64,000 nucleotides of DNA from positions 62,001 through 126,000 of the forward strand of contig JBBRMM010000009.1 of assembly GCA_038230835.1 (NCBI GenBank). Reading direction: 5' to 3'. Below, one piece after another: positions 7,722 to 15,569 of this stretch (positions within the stretch are counted from its first letter, which is position 1; the number at the start of each line of letters is the position of its first letter). The notes under the pieces are model-generated. The model worked only from the letters and a program-made list of their open reading frames with translations. It was not told the DNA's origin and did not search any database. The translations under genes and the position numbers were made by a program. Source of the stretch: DASUHT01 sp038230835 (lineage in GTDB: Bacteria > Actinomycetota > Thermoleophilia > Gaiellales > JAICJC01).

Positions 7722-8884
7722 ACATCCTGCGTCGCATATCGACTCTCCGCCTCGTGATCGGGATCGCCGCCGTGGCGGCGGTCTCCACAGTGGCGGCCAT
7801 CGCCTTCGCATCCGAGGGTGGCCCCAAACCTCCACCGCGGCCGCTGGCGCAGGTGATCCGAAACGCCCTCTCGGCGAAACCCGTGCAGGGGGTGACGGCC
7901 CGCATCAGCTTCACCGACAGGCTCTTCCCGGGTGGGTCGCTGAGCTCGAGCTCGCCGCTCGTCTCCGGTGCGTCGGGGCGGTTGTGGGCCTCGGGCGGCC
8001 GCGTGCGCCTCGAGCTGCAGTCCGGCACCGGCGACACCGAGATCGGGTTCGACGGGCACACGCTGGTCGTCTACGACGTTTCCAGCAACACCGTCTACGA
8101 GCTGCCGGTGAAGCACTCCGCGCCGTCGCGTACGCACCCGGACACCACGGCGGCGCATCGGGTTCCGTCGCTGCTCGACATCCGTCACGCGTTGGCCCGG
8201 ATCGCCCAGCGGGTGACGCTGACCGGCGCCATCCCGGGCGATGTCGCCGGCCGGCCGGCGTACAGCGTCCGCGTCTCGCCCAGCCATGACGGAGGCCTGC
8301 TGGGCGCCGTACAACTGGCCTGGGACGCCGAGCACGGGGTTCCGCTCTCGATCGCGGTCTACAGCCAGGGCGACCCGTCGCCGGTGCTGGCTCTGCGGGT
8401 CACCGACATCAGCTTCGGCAAGGTGTCGGGGTCGGTGCTGAACGTTCCGCTCGCTCCGGGCGTGAAGGTTGTCCGGGTACACGCTCCGGCGCGACCGGCG
8501 GCCTCGTCAACCGCGCATCACCCTGCGGTCGTCGGTGAGGCGGCGGTTGCTCGCGCCCTGAGCTTCCCGCTCAGTGCTCCGGCATCGCTGGTCGGCGTCC
8601 CTCGGCGGACGGTGCGGCTGGTCGACTGGTCGGGCACCCAGGCAGCACTCGCCGTGTACGGCCGAGGCCTGGGGGCGATCGTGGTCATCGAGCAGACCGC
8701 AACCGCGCAGGCGCACTCCCAGATCGGGTCGCTGCCGGGGGTGGCGATCAGGGGCGCAACCGGTCACGAGTTGGCAACCGCGCTGGGGACGATCGTACAG
8801 TTCGACCGCGCCGGCGTTCGCTACACGGTGATCGGCTCGCTGCCCCCTGCGGCTGCCGAGGCCGCCGCGCGGGCGATAGGATGA
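7718..8884 (+). CDS. Exported LolA/RseB-like protein
   Basis: 388 residues. There is one N-terminal hydrophobic segment (VIGIAAVAAVSTVAAIAFA, about 13-31) that is a signal peptide or anchor. The mature part has a first domain rich in beta strands (SASGRLWASGGRVRLELQ; TEIGFDGHTLVVYDVSSNTVYEL), as in LolA/RseB/MucB lipoprotein-sorting folds that bind acyl chains. A second domain (VGVPRRTVRLVDWSGTQAALAVYGRGLGAIVVIEQ) resembles the C-terminal part of anti-sigma regulators. Only the fold-level similarity is claimed. ATG 7718 overlaps the kinase stop and has GGAAGGG at 7706-7712. Being between a sensor kinase and an ABC exporter suggests an accessory role in sensing or delivery. Confidence 0.6.
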   Translation: MNILRRISTLRLVIGIAAVAAVSTVAAIAFASEGGPKPPPRPLAQVIRNALSAKPVQGVTARISFTDRLFPGGSLSSSSPLVSGASGRLWASGGRVRLELQSGTGDTEIGFDGHTLVVYDVSSNTVYELPVKHSAPSRTHPDTTAAHRVPSLLDIRHALARIAQRVTLTGAIPGDVAGRPAYSVRVSPSHDGGLLGAVQLAWDAEHGVPLSIAVYSQGDPSPVLALRVTDISFGKVSGSVLNVPLAPGVKVVRVHAPARPAASSTAHHPAVVGEAAVARALSFPLSAPASLVGVPRRTVRLVDWSGTQAALAVYGRGLGAIVVIEQTATAQAHSQIGSLPGVAIRGATGHELATALGTIVQFDRAGVRYTVIGSLPPAAAEAAARAIG

Positions 8885-9861
8885 GCGACCGGCCTGCGGA
8901 TTCCGCGGGCTCCGGCCGCCCGGTCGAAGCCCGCGGACTGGTCAAGCGCTACGGTGACCTGGTTGCGGTCGACCGGGTCGATTTGACCGTCGAGCGCGGC
9001 GACGTGTACGGGTACCTGGGCCCCAACGGCGCCGGCAAGACGACGTCGCTGCGGATGCTGCTCGGTCTGATCCGACCCACCGACGGGACCGCGCTGCTGT
9101 TCGGCCGCGATCCGCTCGTGCTCGGCCGCCGAGCACTGGACGGGGTGGCCGGGTTTGTCGAGGCTCCGCGGTTCTACCCGTACCTGACCGGGCGCAAGAA
9201 CCTGGAGCTGCTGGCGGCGTTCGACGGCGGAGAGGCCCGAGCGCTGGTCGACGAGGTGCTGGGCACGGTCGAGTTGGCTGACCGCGCGGGCGACAAGGTC
9301 GGCGGCTACTCGCACGGCATGAAGCAGCGCCTGGGAATCGCCGGCGCACTGCTTCGTCGCCCCCGGCTGCTGATCCTTGACGAGCCCAACACCGGGCTCG
9401 ATCCGGCGGGCATGCGCGACATGAAGGCACTGATCCGGCGGCTGTCCGGTGAGGGCATCACCGTCCTGCTCTCGAGCCACCAGATGGCCGACGTGGAGGA
9501 GATGTGCAACCGGGTCGCGATCATCAACAAGGGGAGGATCCTGTACGAGGGCGACGTCGAAAGCCTGCGTCACTCGCTGGGCGTGTCGTACCGGCTGCGG
9601 GCGTCGGACATCGAGCGGGCTGTCGGGGTGGCGCGTGGGCTCGGGCTGGCAGAGGTCACCCAGGACGCCGAGGAGATGCGCTTCGAAGCCGAGGACGAGC
9701 GGGATGTCGAGCGGTTCGTCGCCGCGCTGACCACGGCCGGTGTCGGCGTGCGCGCCCTCGTCCCTGCTCGAGCCACGCTCGAGCAGGTGTTCTTCCAGCT
9801 CACCGAGCCCGACGAGCAGACGCCGTCGCAACCTGCCGCGACTCTGGAGCACGCCGTCTGA
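8881..9861 (+). CDS. ABC exporter ATP-binding protein
   Basis: 326 residues of the CcmA/DrrA type. Walker A is GPNGAGKTTSLRMLLGL, the signature YSHGMKQRLGIAGALL, Walker B LLILDEPNTGLD and the switch His lies in SSHQMADVEEM. After the nucleotide-binding domain (about 12-235) comes a roughly 80-residue C-terminal extension with VLEQVFFQLT, as in DrrA-type drug exporters. It energises the permease encoded next (overlap TGATG). It is coupled to the preceding gene by ATGA. Confidence 0.92.
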   Translation: MSDRPADSAGSGRPVEARGLVKRYGDLVAVDRVDLTVERGDVYGYLGPNGAGKTTSLRMLLGLIRPTDGTALLFGRDPLVLGRRALDGVAGFVEAPRFYPYLTGRKNLELLAAFDGGEARALVDEVLGTVELADRAGDKVGGYSHGMKQRLGIAGALLRRPRLLILDEPNTGLDPAGMRDMKALIRRLSGEGITVLLSSHQMADVEEMCNRVAIINKGRILYEGDVESLRHSLGVSYRLRASDIERAVGVARGLGLAEVTQDAEEMRFEAEDERDVERFVAALTTAGVGVRALVPARATLEQVFFQLTEPDEQTPSQPAATLEHAV

Positions 9862-10676
9862 TGCCCACCTTCGTGACCGCATACACCTGGGAGCTGCGCA
9901 AGCTCGCGCGTCAGAAGCGCACCTACCTGGGCCTGGGCGCCGCGACCGCGGTGCCGGTGATCTTCGTGACCGCACTGGCCCTGCAGAGCGGATCGCCCAA
10001 CGACGTCGCGTTCGGCAAGTACGTGCGCGAGTCTGGCCTGGCCATCCCGTTGGTGCTGCTGCTCTTCTCGTCGGTATGGCTGTTCCCGCTGGTGACGGCC
10101 CTGGTCGCCGGAGACATCATTGCGGCAGAGGATCACAACGGCACCCTCAAGACGATCCTCACACGGTCGCTCGATCGCGGCCAGGTGTTCGCCGGCAAGC
10201 TGCTGGCGGCGGTCACCTACGCTGCGCTGGCGCTGCTGCTGATGGGCACGGTGGGCGTGGTCGCGGGGAGCCTCAAGTCCGGCTTCAACCCGCTGATCAG
10301 CCTGTCGGGGACACGGGTGTCGGCGCTCCACGGGCTGGGCCTCGTCGCGGCCAGCTTTGCGGTCTACCTGATCCCCGCGGTGGCGGTCGTCGGCATCGGC
10401 CTGCTGCTCTCGGCACTCACCCGAAACAGCGCCGGCGCCGTGGTTGGCACGTTGATGACGGCGCTGCTGATGCAGCTTGTGGGCATCCTGCCCGGCTTGG
10501 GCTCGTGGCAGCCGTATCTGCTCACGACGCAGTTCCAGGCCTGGCAGGGGTTCTTTCAGACGCCGACGGACTGGACGCCGATCGTGCGCGCGGTCTGGGT
10601 GTGCGCGGTGTACGGGGTGCCGTGCATCGCGGGGGCGTACCTGATCTTCCTGCGGCGCGACGTGGCTGGGGGATAG
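9861..10676 (+). CDS. ABC-2 type exporter permease
   Basis: 271 residues with six hydrophobic segments. Early cytoplasmic FVTAYTWELRKLARQKRTYLG and the GDIIAAEDHNGTLKTILTRS loop are typical of ABC-2 permeases, where the latter couples to the ATPase. It probably works as a dimer with the ATPase encoded upstream. The substrate is unknown. It is the last gene of the second two-component operon, so expression is probably induced through that system (inference). Confidence 0.88.
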   Translation: MPTFVTAYTWELRKLARQKRTYLGLGAATAVPVIFVTALALQSGSPNDVAFGKYVRESGLAIPLVLLLFSSVWLFPLVTALVAGDIIAAEDHNGTLKTILTRSLDRGQVFAGKLLAAVTYAALALLLMGTVGVVAGSLKSGFNPLISLSGTRVSALHGLGLVAASFAVYLIPAVAVVGIGLLLSALTRNSAGAVVGTLMTALLMQLVGILPGLGSWQPYLLTTQFQAWQGFFQTPTDWTPIVRAVWVCAVYGVPCIAGAYLIFLRRDVAGG

Positions 10677-10760
10677 TCCACCGCCGGAAGCGACGGCGTC
10701 CGTGTAGGGTGGACACGGCCGGCCGCGCCGGTCCGACACTCTCCAAGGGAGATCCGCGCC

Positions 10761-10988
10761 ATGACCAACCGCTTGCGTCTGCTCACCCCACTCATCCTCG
10801 CCGCAGTGCTGGCCCTCGCCGCCGGATGCGGCTCGTCGGGAGGCGGCACGTCGACACCGTCCGCCGGCTCGTCGTCGACGCCGACGTCCAGCGGGAGCAG
10901 CACGTCGAGCAGCATCCCGCAGAACAACGGCGGCGACGCGGATGCCGACAACAACGGCGGCCCCGACGACGGAGACGGGAACCTCTGA
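10761..10988 (+). CDS. Small Ser/Asp-rich lipoprotein
   Basis: 75 residues. The signal peptide ends in the lipobox LALAAGC, so Cys-22 would be lipidated. The mature chain is low-complexity: a Ser/Thr/Gly linker, then an acidic Asn/Asp/Gly tail (GGDADADNNGGPDDGDG) that could bind calcium loosely but shows no EF-hand. ATG 10761 has AAGGGA upstream (10745-10750). It overlaps the next lipoprotein gene by 4 nt. Function unknown. Confidence 0.6.
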   Translation: MTNRLRLLTPLILAAVLALAAGCGSSGGGTSTPSAGSSSTPTSSGSSTSSSIPQNNGGDADADNNGGPDDGDGNL

Positions 10989-11554
10989 CCCATCGGTCGG
11001 CGGCACTCCTGGCGGCGCTGGCGCTCGCCGGCGCCGCCGGATGCGGTGGGAACGGCGCGGCCCCCGCCGCGTCGGGGGCGTTCGGGTGGCTGCGCCCAGC
11101 CGCCCCGCCGGCAGGGTGGTCACGGCTGACCTTGGCGTCGGGAGCGGTCGTACTTGCGGTACCTCCCGGCTGGGCGCAGATTCACGGAGACGGGGGAACG
11201 GTGTCGGCTGCCCAGCGGCGCGGCGGCTCGATCGTCGGCTACCTGAACGTGACGCCCCGTCAGGCCGGGGAGACGTTGCCGGGGTGGGCGGCGTTTCGGA
11301 TCCACCACGACGTCGAGGAGGGCAACACCTCGGTGCGGCTGATCGACCAGGCGCAGGGCCTGCACTTCCGATCCGGCTCAGGATCGTGCGTGATCGACGT
11401 CTACCGCACGTCGAGCGGCGCCAGCTACCGTGAGATCGCCTGCATCGTGGCCGGCCGCACCGGCACGTATGTGGTCATCGGCGCCGCGCCGCCGAGCTCG
11501 TGGGGATCGGCGGGATCGCAGATCGAGCGCTCGATCTCCGCATTCATGGGCTGA
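10985..11554 (+). CDS. Lipoprotein with apparent CTG start
   Basis: 189 residues. The sequence from 10985 reads THRSAALLAALALAGAAGC after the initiator, a complete lipoprotein signal with lipobox LAGAAGC. No ATG, GTG or TTG lies in frame near it; the next in-frame ATG upstream (about 10826) lies inside the other lipoprotein gene. The codon overlapping the preceding TGA is CTG at 10985, with GGAG at 10971-10974. The body (PPGWAQIHGDGGTVSAAQ; GYLNVTPRQAGETLPGW; IVAGRTGTYVVIGAAPPSSW) resembles PsbP/LpqN-like extracytoplasmic domains. Function unknown; the CTG start is inferred. Confidence 0.6.
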   Translation: MTHRSAALLAALALAGAAGCGGNGAAPAASGAFGWLRPAAPPAGWSRLTLASGAVVLAVPPGWAQIHGDGGTVSAAQRRGGSIVGYLNVTPRQAGETLPGWAAFRIHHDVEEGNTSVRLIDQAQGLHFRSGSGSCVIDVYRTSSGASYREIACIVAGRTGTYVVIGAAPPSSWGSAGSQIERSISAFMG

Positions 11555-11567
11555 TCCCGGCTCGAGC

Positions 11568-12488
11568 TCACAGCCAGTGCTTGCGCCGGAACCACCACAG
11601 CTGGGCGATCGTGGTGACGATGATCACCCCCCAGACGTAGGCGTACCCGAAGCTCCAGCGCAGCTCCGGGATGCTACGGAAGTTCTGCCCGTACAGTCCG
11701 ACGATGAACGTGGGCAGCAGCAGCACCGATGCGATCACGGTCAGCCGCTTCATGACCTCGTTCTGGTCGTTGGCGATCTTGGCCTGGTGGAAGTCGCGCA
11801 CCCCGGCCACCAGGTCGCGCGACAGGTCGAGCGCCTCGCTGCTTCGCAGCAGCTTGTCGTAGGCGTCGGCGAAGTGCAGCTCCACGTCGCGGTCGAACAG
11901 CTCGTCGCCGTCGTCCAGTTCCACCCGGTTGTCGATCACCCTGCGCACCGCGTCGCGGGTCGGCGAGAGCGTCTGGCGGATGTGCAGCAGATCGTGCCGC
12001 AGCTGGGTCAGGCGGCCACGCACGGTGGTCGTCGGCCACGCCTCGACGTTGTCCTCGAGCTCGTCGATCTCGTCGTTGAAGGCGTCGGTCAGGTCCAGGA
12101 ACCGCTCGGCGACCTGATCGACCAGGTTGTAGGCGATCATCCCGACCGACCCGACCTTGCCCGCCTCGTGCAGCTTGAGCGTCGTCGAACAATCGAACGG
12201 CTCCCGGTCGGGAGCGGTCTTGCGGATGGTGATCACCGACGTGCGGGTCATGACCAGGTCGACCTCCTGGTAGTACACGTGGTCGTGGTCGCGATCCACG
12301 ACCGGAACCAGGAACACCCCGAACACGTAGTCACCGTGGCTCTCCAGCGTCGGGCGAGGCTCGTCGTCATGCTGGGCCGGCGCGAGCAGTTGGTCGAGTG
12401 CCCGGGGGTGGAGTCGATCGCCGGCAAGCTGCTTCACCTCCGCCCGGTCGGGGTCGATCAGATCAATCCACGTGGGAGGTTCAGGCAC
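11568..12488 (-). CDS. CorA-family divalent metal transporter with YGQN motif
   Basis: 306 residues. The long cytoplasmic N-terminal domain and helix (ALDLSRDLVAGVRDFHQAKIANDQNEVMKRL) lead to two C-terminal membrane segments, the standard CorA plan. The selectivity loop reads LYGQNF where magnesium channels have YGMN, so ion preference may differ. The final TM ends in basic RRKHWL as usual. GTG 12488 was chosen because TAACCT (12501-12496) lies 7 nt upstream and the sequence VPEPPTWIDL matches family N-termini; the longer frame runs into the GNAT gene. It probably forms a pentameric membrane channel. Confidence 0.88.
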   Translation of the reverse strand: MPEPPTWIDLIDPDRAEVKQLAGDRLHPRALDQLLAPAQHDDEPRPTLESHGDYVFGVFLVPVVDRDHDHVYYQEVDLVMTRTSVITIRKTAPDREPFDCSTTLKLHEAGKVGSVGMIAYNLVDQVAERFLDLTDAFNDEIDELEDNVEAWPTTTVRGRLTQLRHDLLHIRQTLSPTRDAVRRVIDNRVELDDGDELFDRDVELHFADAYDKLLRSSEALDLSRDLVAGVRDFHQAKIANDQNEVMKRLTVIASVLLLPTFIVGLYGQNFRSIPELRWSFGYAYVWGVIIVTTIAQLWWFRRKHWL

Positions 12489-12514
12489 CGCCGCCAGGTT
12501 ACCCGGAGGGTCGG

Positions 12515-13429
12515 TCAGAGCGGCTTCTCGTACACCACGAACTCCAACTTGACGTGCATCCCGACCTTCTCGTAGAGCGAGGTGGCTCCGGTCGGGTTGG
12601 CGGCGTCGACGCCGAGTTGGACCAGCTCCAGACCGCGCGCGGCGAACTCGCACAGGCTGTGCCGGAGCAGGGCCTCACCCAGACCACGCCGCCGCCATCC
12701 GGGACGCACGCCGAGGGCGTTCACCCACCCGCCCCCGTACCGCAACGAGCACTCCGCGACGCCGGCGATGGTGTCGCCGGCGACGGCCGCAAACGACAGC
12801 TCGGGGTCGTGGTCGGGACGCGCGGCTCGCCGCTCCCGCCAGTCCTCGAACGCCTCGGGGACGTTCCCCCAGTGGTCGGTGAACGCCTCCTCCTTGGCGG
12901 CGTGGAACTCGCGTTCGCGGCCGGCCACCCCGGCGACCCGGATCCCCTCCGGCCAACGCGGAGGGCCAGGGCGCTCGGCAAGGTCGATCAGCATCCGCCA
13001 GAAGTGCCTCGCGGCCGTATAGCCGTGCTCGCCGAGCAGCCGGCGGGCGGAGGCGTCACGCCCCGCGACGGCCGTTCGCAGGACCGTGCCGCGGATCTCC
13101 GCGATCCGCGCAGCGTGCTCGACGGCGTCCAGCAGGTAGCCGCCGAGTCCGTGGCCGGCGTACGCCGGGTGGACGTAGCCGTCGGCCTCGTACACGCCGT
13201 CGGAGAAGCGCAGCGTGGCATACGCCGCGGGTGTGCCGCCGCCTGACTCCACGAGCCAGGTACCGGTGGCGAGGTCGTACTCCCGCCAGTCGTGGAGAAG
13301 CTCGTCCGCGGTGAGCTCCGACTCACCCTCGAACTCCAACTCGAACCTGCGCACGAGGTCGGCGATCGGCTCGGCATCGGCCGGAGTGGCCCGTCGGACG
13401 CCGAAGCCCTGCGGAGGTACGGGATGCAC
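12515..13429 (-). CDS. Tandem GNAT acetyltransferase, mycothiol-synthase-like
   Basis: 304 residues made of two GNAT domains. The first (about 8-145) has VHPAYAGHGLGGYLLDAVE as its acetyl-CoA loop; the second (about 155-300) has VRPGWRRRGLGEALLRHSL and DAANPTGATSLYEKVGM. Two-domain architecture and length resemble MshD (mycothiol synthase), but that assignment is not secure because many such duplicated GNATs have other substrates. GTG 13429 is supported by TACAAT (13441-13436) 6 nt upstream, a leaderless start; the longer frame to 13528 would cross the promoter. Confidence 0.8.
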   Translation of the reverse strand: MHPVPPQGFGVRRATPADAEPIADLVRRFELEFEGESELTADELLHDWREYDLATGTWLVESGGGTPAAYATLRFSDGVYEADGYVHPAYAGHGLGGYLLDAVEHAARIAEIRGTVLRTAVAGRDASARRLLGEHGYTAARHFWRMLIDLAERPGPPRWPEGIRVAGVAGREREFHAAKEEAFTDHWGNVPEAFEDWRERRAARPDHDPELSFAAVAGDTIAGVAECSLRYGGGWVNALGVRPGWRRRGLGEALLRHSLCEFAARGLELVQLGVDAANPTGATSLYEKVGMHVKLEFVVYEKPL

Positions 13430-13542
13430 CGCGTGATTGTACGGGCGGACGGTGACCGGCTCGTCAGGGGTTGACGTATCGCGCAGTGAAGGGATACTGA
13501 ACTTGCAGTTTACTCTGTTCACTATCAAAAAGAAGGACGCAG

Positions 13543-14037
13543 ATGAAGACCCCCCGAAGCATCGCCGGCGCTATCGCCGGATTCGCGGTCGTCGCCTCGC
13601 TCTCGGTCGGCAGCGCGCAGGCGAGCCCGGACTTCGACCAGGCCAGCGGCAGCGGCAAGACGTATCTCGGTGCCACGTTCGGCTTCGTCGCCAAGGCCAA
13701 CCTGAACGGCGAGATCGAATATCAGAGTGCCGACCACAGCTTCCGCGCGCACTGCCACAACCTGACCAGCGTCGACCGCCGCGTCCCGTGGGACCCGATG
13801 GACGACGGCACCGTGACCAAGGTGCGCGTGACCGCCACCTGCACCGACCAGAACGGCAACACCGTGTACTTCAAGGCGAAGCTGGCCGATCACGGTGAGC
13901 CCGGTACCGCCGACGACGAGCGCATCTTCTGGAGCTACGAGGGCAGCTACGCGCCGCAGGGCGCCCGCCCCACGAACTTCATCAGCGACTTCGGCGGGAG
14001 CATCTCCAACGGCAACCTGCAGGTCTTCTACCGCTAG
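13543..14037 (+). CDS. Secreted beta-rich protein, post-COAP-1-like
   Basis: 164 residues. The signal peptide (GAIAGFAVVASLSVGSAQA) ends near residue 28. The mature part has ATFGFVAKANLNGEIEYQ, then alternating strands and one Cys pair (CHNLTS; TCTDQNGN). This resembles the small beta-domain called post-COAP-1 in other actinobacterial secreted proteins; the match is from memory and weak. ATG 13543 has AGAAGGA at 13530-13536 in an AT-rich leader. A strong hairpin follows the stop. Function unknown. Confidence 0.6.
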   Translation: MKTPRSIAGAIAGFAVVASLSVGSAQASPDFDQASGSGKTYLGATFGFVAKANLNGEIEYQSADHSFRAHCHNLTSVDRRVPWDPMDDGTVTKVRVTATCTDQNGNTVYFKAKLADHGEPGTADDERIFWSYEGSYAPQGARPTNFISDFGGSISNGNLQVFYR

Positions 14038-14062
14038 CAGTTCGCGAGGGGGAGGGGGCGCG

Positions 14063-14093
14063 ATGGCGCCGCGGCCGGGAGCCGCGGCGCCAT
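14063..14093. terminator. Perfect 13-bp hairpin with 5-nt loop
   Basis: Arms 14063-14075 and 14081-14093 are exact complements around CGGGA. It sits between the secreted-protein gene and the convergent DUF190 remnant, a likely bidirectional terminator. Confidence 0.75.
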
Positions 14094-14110
14094 TGTCGCG
14101 CCACGATCCG

Positions 14111-14655
14111 TCACAGCACGAGTGACCCCAGTTCCGCACCGCCGCCGGCCGTCCTGTGCGCCGGGACGTGCTCGCAGGTGACGAGACCGGCGGTGGCGGT
14201 GAGTTCGTCGACGATCTCGTACCATCGAGATATCCGCTCGGCCGAGTCGACGACGACCGTCACCATCGGCACCCGGCGGCGCAGTGACAGCGGGTGGTCG
14301 GCGTGAGGCCGTGGCGCACCGGTCAGCCCCCACACCGCGCGCAGGATGGTGGCGCCCGCCGCTCCCGCCTCTCGCAGGCGGCGCACGAGTATGGGATGGA
14401 GCGCGTGTCGTCCGTGCCGCGCATCCTCGCCGGCGTGGATCATCAGCTTCTGCCAGGCGTCGCCCACTGCCGGCGGTGGAGCCTGCGCCGCCGTCCCCGG
14501 GCGCTTGCACACTGTGACCCGCTTTCCACGCCGCGCAAGAGAATTGCGGTTGCGACGGCGCGACGGTGGTGAAGATCGAGCAGCGCGTCGCACAGCAGGT
14601 GGCCGCCGACTCGGTCCGACTCCCCGAAGTAGGTCGTCAACTTGAGCCGGCTCAC
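14111..14655 (-). pseudogene. DUF190 gene broken by internal deletion and frameshift
   Basis: From GTG 14655 (overlapping the crcB stop) the frame reads SRLKLTTYFGESDRVGGHLL and on to ATAILLRGVE, the first half of a DUF190 domain, then turns to nonsense. Downstream, another frame resumes with KRVTVCKRPG, then GDAWQKLMIHAGEDARHGRHAL and VPMVTVVVDSAERISRWYEIV to the stop at 14111, a complete last DUF190 domain. The break is near 14530-14545. Intact relatives, from memory, have about 100 more residues between these blocks. So a deletion with loss of frame is the simplest reading; a sequencing error alone would not explain the missing middle. It is the last gene of the crcB operon. Confidence 0.7.
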
Positions 14656-15020
14656 AGCACCGCTCCCAACGCCCACCCGAGCCCCGCCGCCGCGAGACCG
14701 GCCGCCAGGCCCAGGGCGAGGTTCGCGAGCGCCAGCGCCTCCTCGCCGTCCTCGGCCAGCCGCACCGTCTCGAACATCCAGGTCGAGAAGGTCGTGTACG
14801 AGCCCAGCACCGCGGTGCCGGCGAGCAGCACCCCGGTCCCACCCACGCCTCGACCCGCCAGCACGCCCAGCAGGAACGCGCCGCTCACGTTGACCACAAG
14901 CGTTCCGGCGGGAAAGAGCGTCGACGTGCGCCGCTCGATCGCGCGGTCGACGCCGTACCGGCCGACCGCTCCCAGCCCCCCGAGCACGGCGATCGCCGGC
15001 CACAGCTCGGCCCCGCTCAT
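14652..15020 (-). CDS. crcB: Fluoride exporter CrcB/Fluc, second subunit
   Basis: 122 residues with four hydrophobic segments. The family signatures are GAVGRYGVDRAIE near the N-terminus, AGTLVVNVSGAFLLGVLAG in helix 2 and GSYTTFSTWMFET in the broken third helix, containing the pore Phe and the Na+ site TTFST. ATG 15020 overlaps the stop of the first crcB gene (ATGA). Two different crcB genes in tandem are typical where the channel is a heterodimer. It protects the cell from fluoride. Confidence 0.88.
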   Translation of the reverse strand: MSGAELWPAIAVLGGLGAVGRYGVDRAIERRTSTLFPAGTLVVNVSGAFLLGVLAGRGVGGTGVLLAGTAVLGSYTTFSTWMFETVRLAEDGEEALALANLALGLAAGLAAAGLGWALGAVL

Positions 15021-15442
15021 CGCACAGCCCAGGTTCGTCGCATGGCGGCGGTCGCCAGCACGATCCCGGCGAACCCGGCGGCGATCGTGGCGGACGCGTA
15101 GCCCGCGGCGAGCACGGCGTGGCCGCCCCGGGCCAGTCGGATCGTTTCCACCTGCACCGTCGAGAAGGTGGTCAGGGCGCCGCAGAACCCTGTGCACAGG
15201 AGCGGCCGCCGAAACGTGGAGGGCGGCAGCCGCTCGGTCAGCCGCACGACAAGCAGGCCGAGCAGCACCGTACCGACGACGTTGATCGCGAACGTCGGCC
15301 AGGGAAAGGCATCGGGGCCTGGATGCGTGGCGCGCACGACCCCGACGCGCGCGAGCCCGCCGGCGGCTCCGCCCGCGAAAACGGCGGCGGGCAGCCGCCA
15401 GGCGGGTGGGTGGCCGGGTCGCGGTTGGGTGCCCGGGGGCAT
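15017..15442 (-). CDS. crcB: Fluoride exporter CrcB/Fluc, first subunit
   Basis: 141 residues, four membrane segments. Motifs are FAINVVGTVLLGLLVV and TGFCGALTTFSTVQVET. The N-terminus has an extra 20-residue Pro-rich stretch. ATG 15442 has no Shine-Dalgarno; GAGAAT (15454-15449) lies 6 nt upstream and looks like a leaderless -10 box. It is divergent from leuS. I saw no fluoride riboswitch in the short gap. Confidence 0.87.
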   Translation of the reverse strand: MPPGTQPRPGHPPAWRLPAAVFAGGAAGGLARVGVVRATHPGPDAFPWPTFAINVVGTVLLGLLVVRLTERLPPSTFRRPLLCTGFCGALTTFSTVQVETIRLARGGHAVLAAGYASATIAAGFAGIVLATAAMRRTWAVR

Positions 15443-15569
15443 GTGGGGATTCTCTCGCGGGCACCGGTCGGGGCGCGCAGGAGAACCGCCGCCGCGGCGT
15501 GGAACGAGCGGCGCACGACGACCCACTAGAATGGCCGCCCACGGATCACGACCGGAGAAGGGAGGGGAC

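Noticed and set aside
15443..15569. Fluoride riboswitch upstream of crcB
   Set aside because: The gap is short and carries the leuS promoter; I could not see the conserved crcB-motif pseudoknot.
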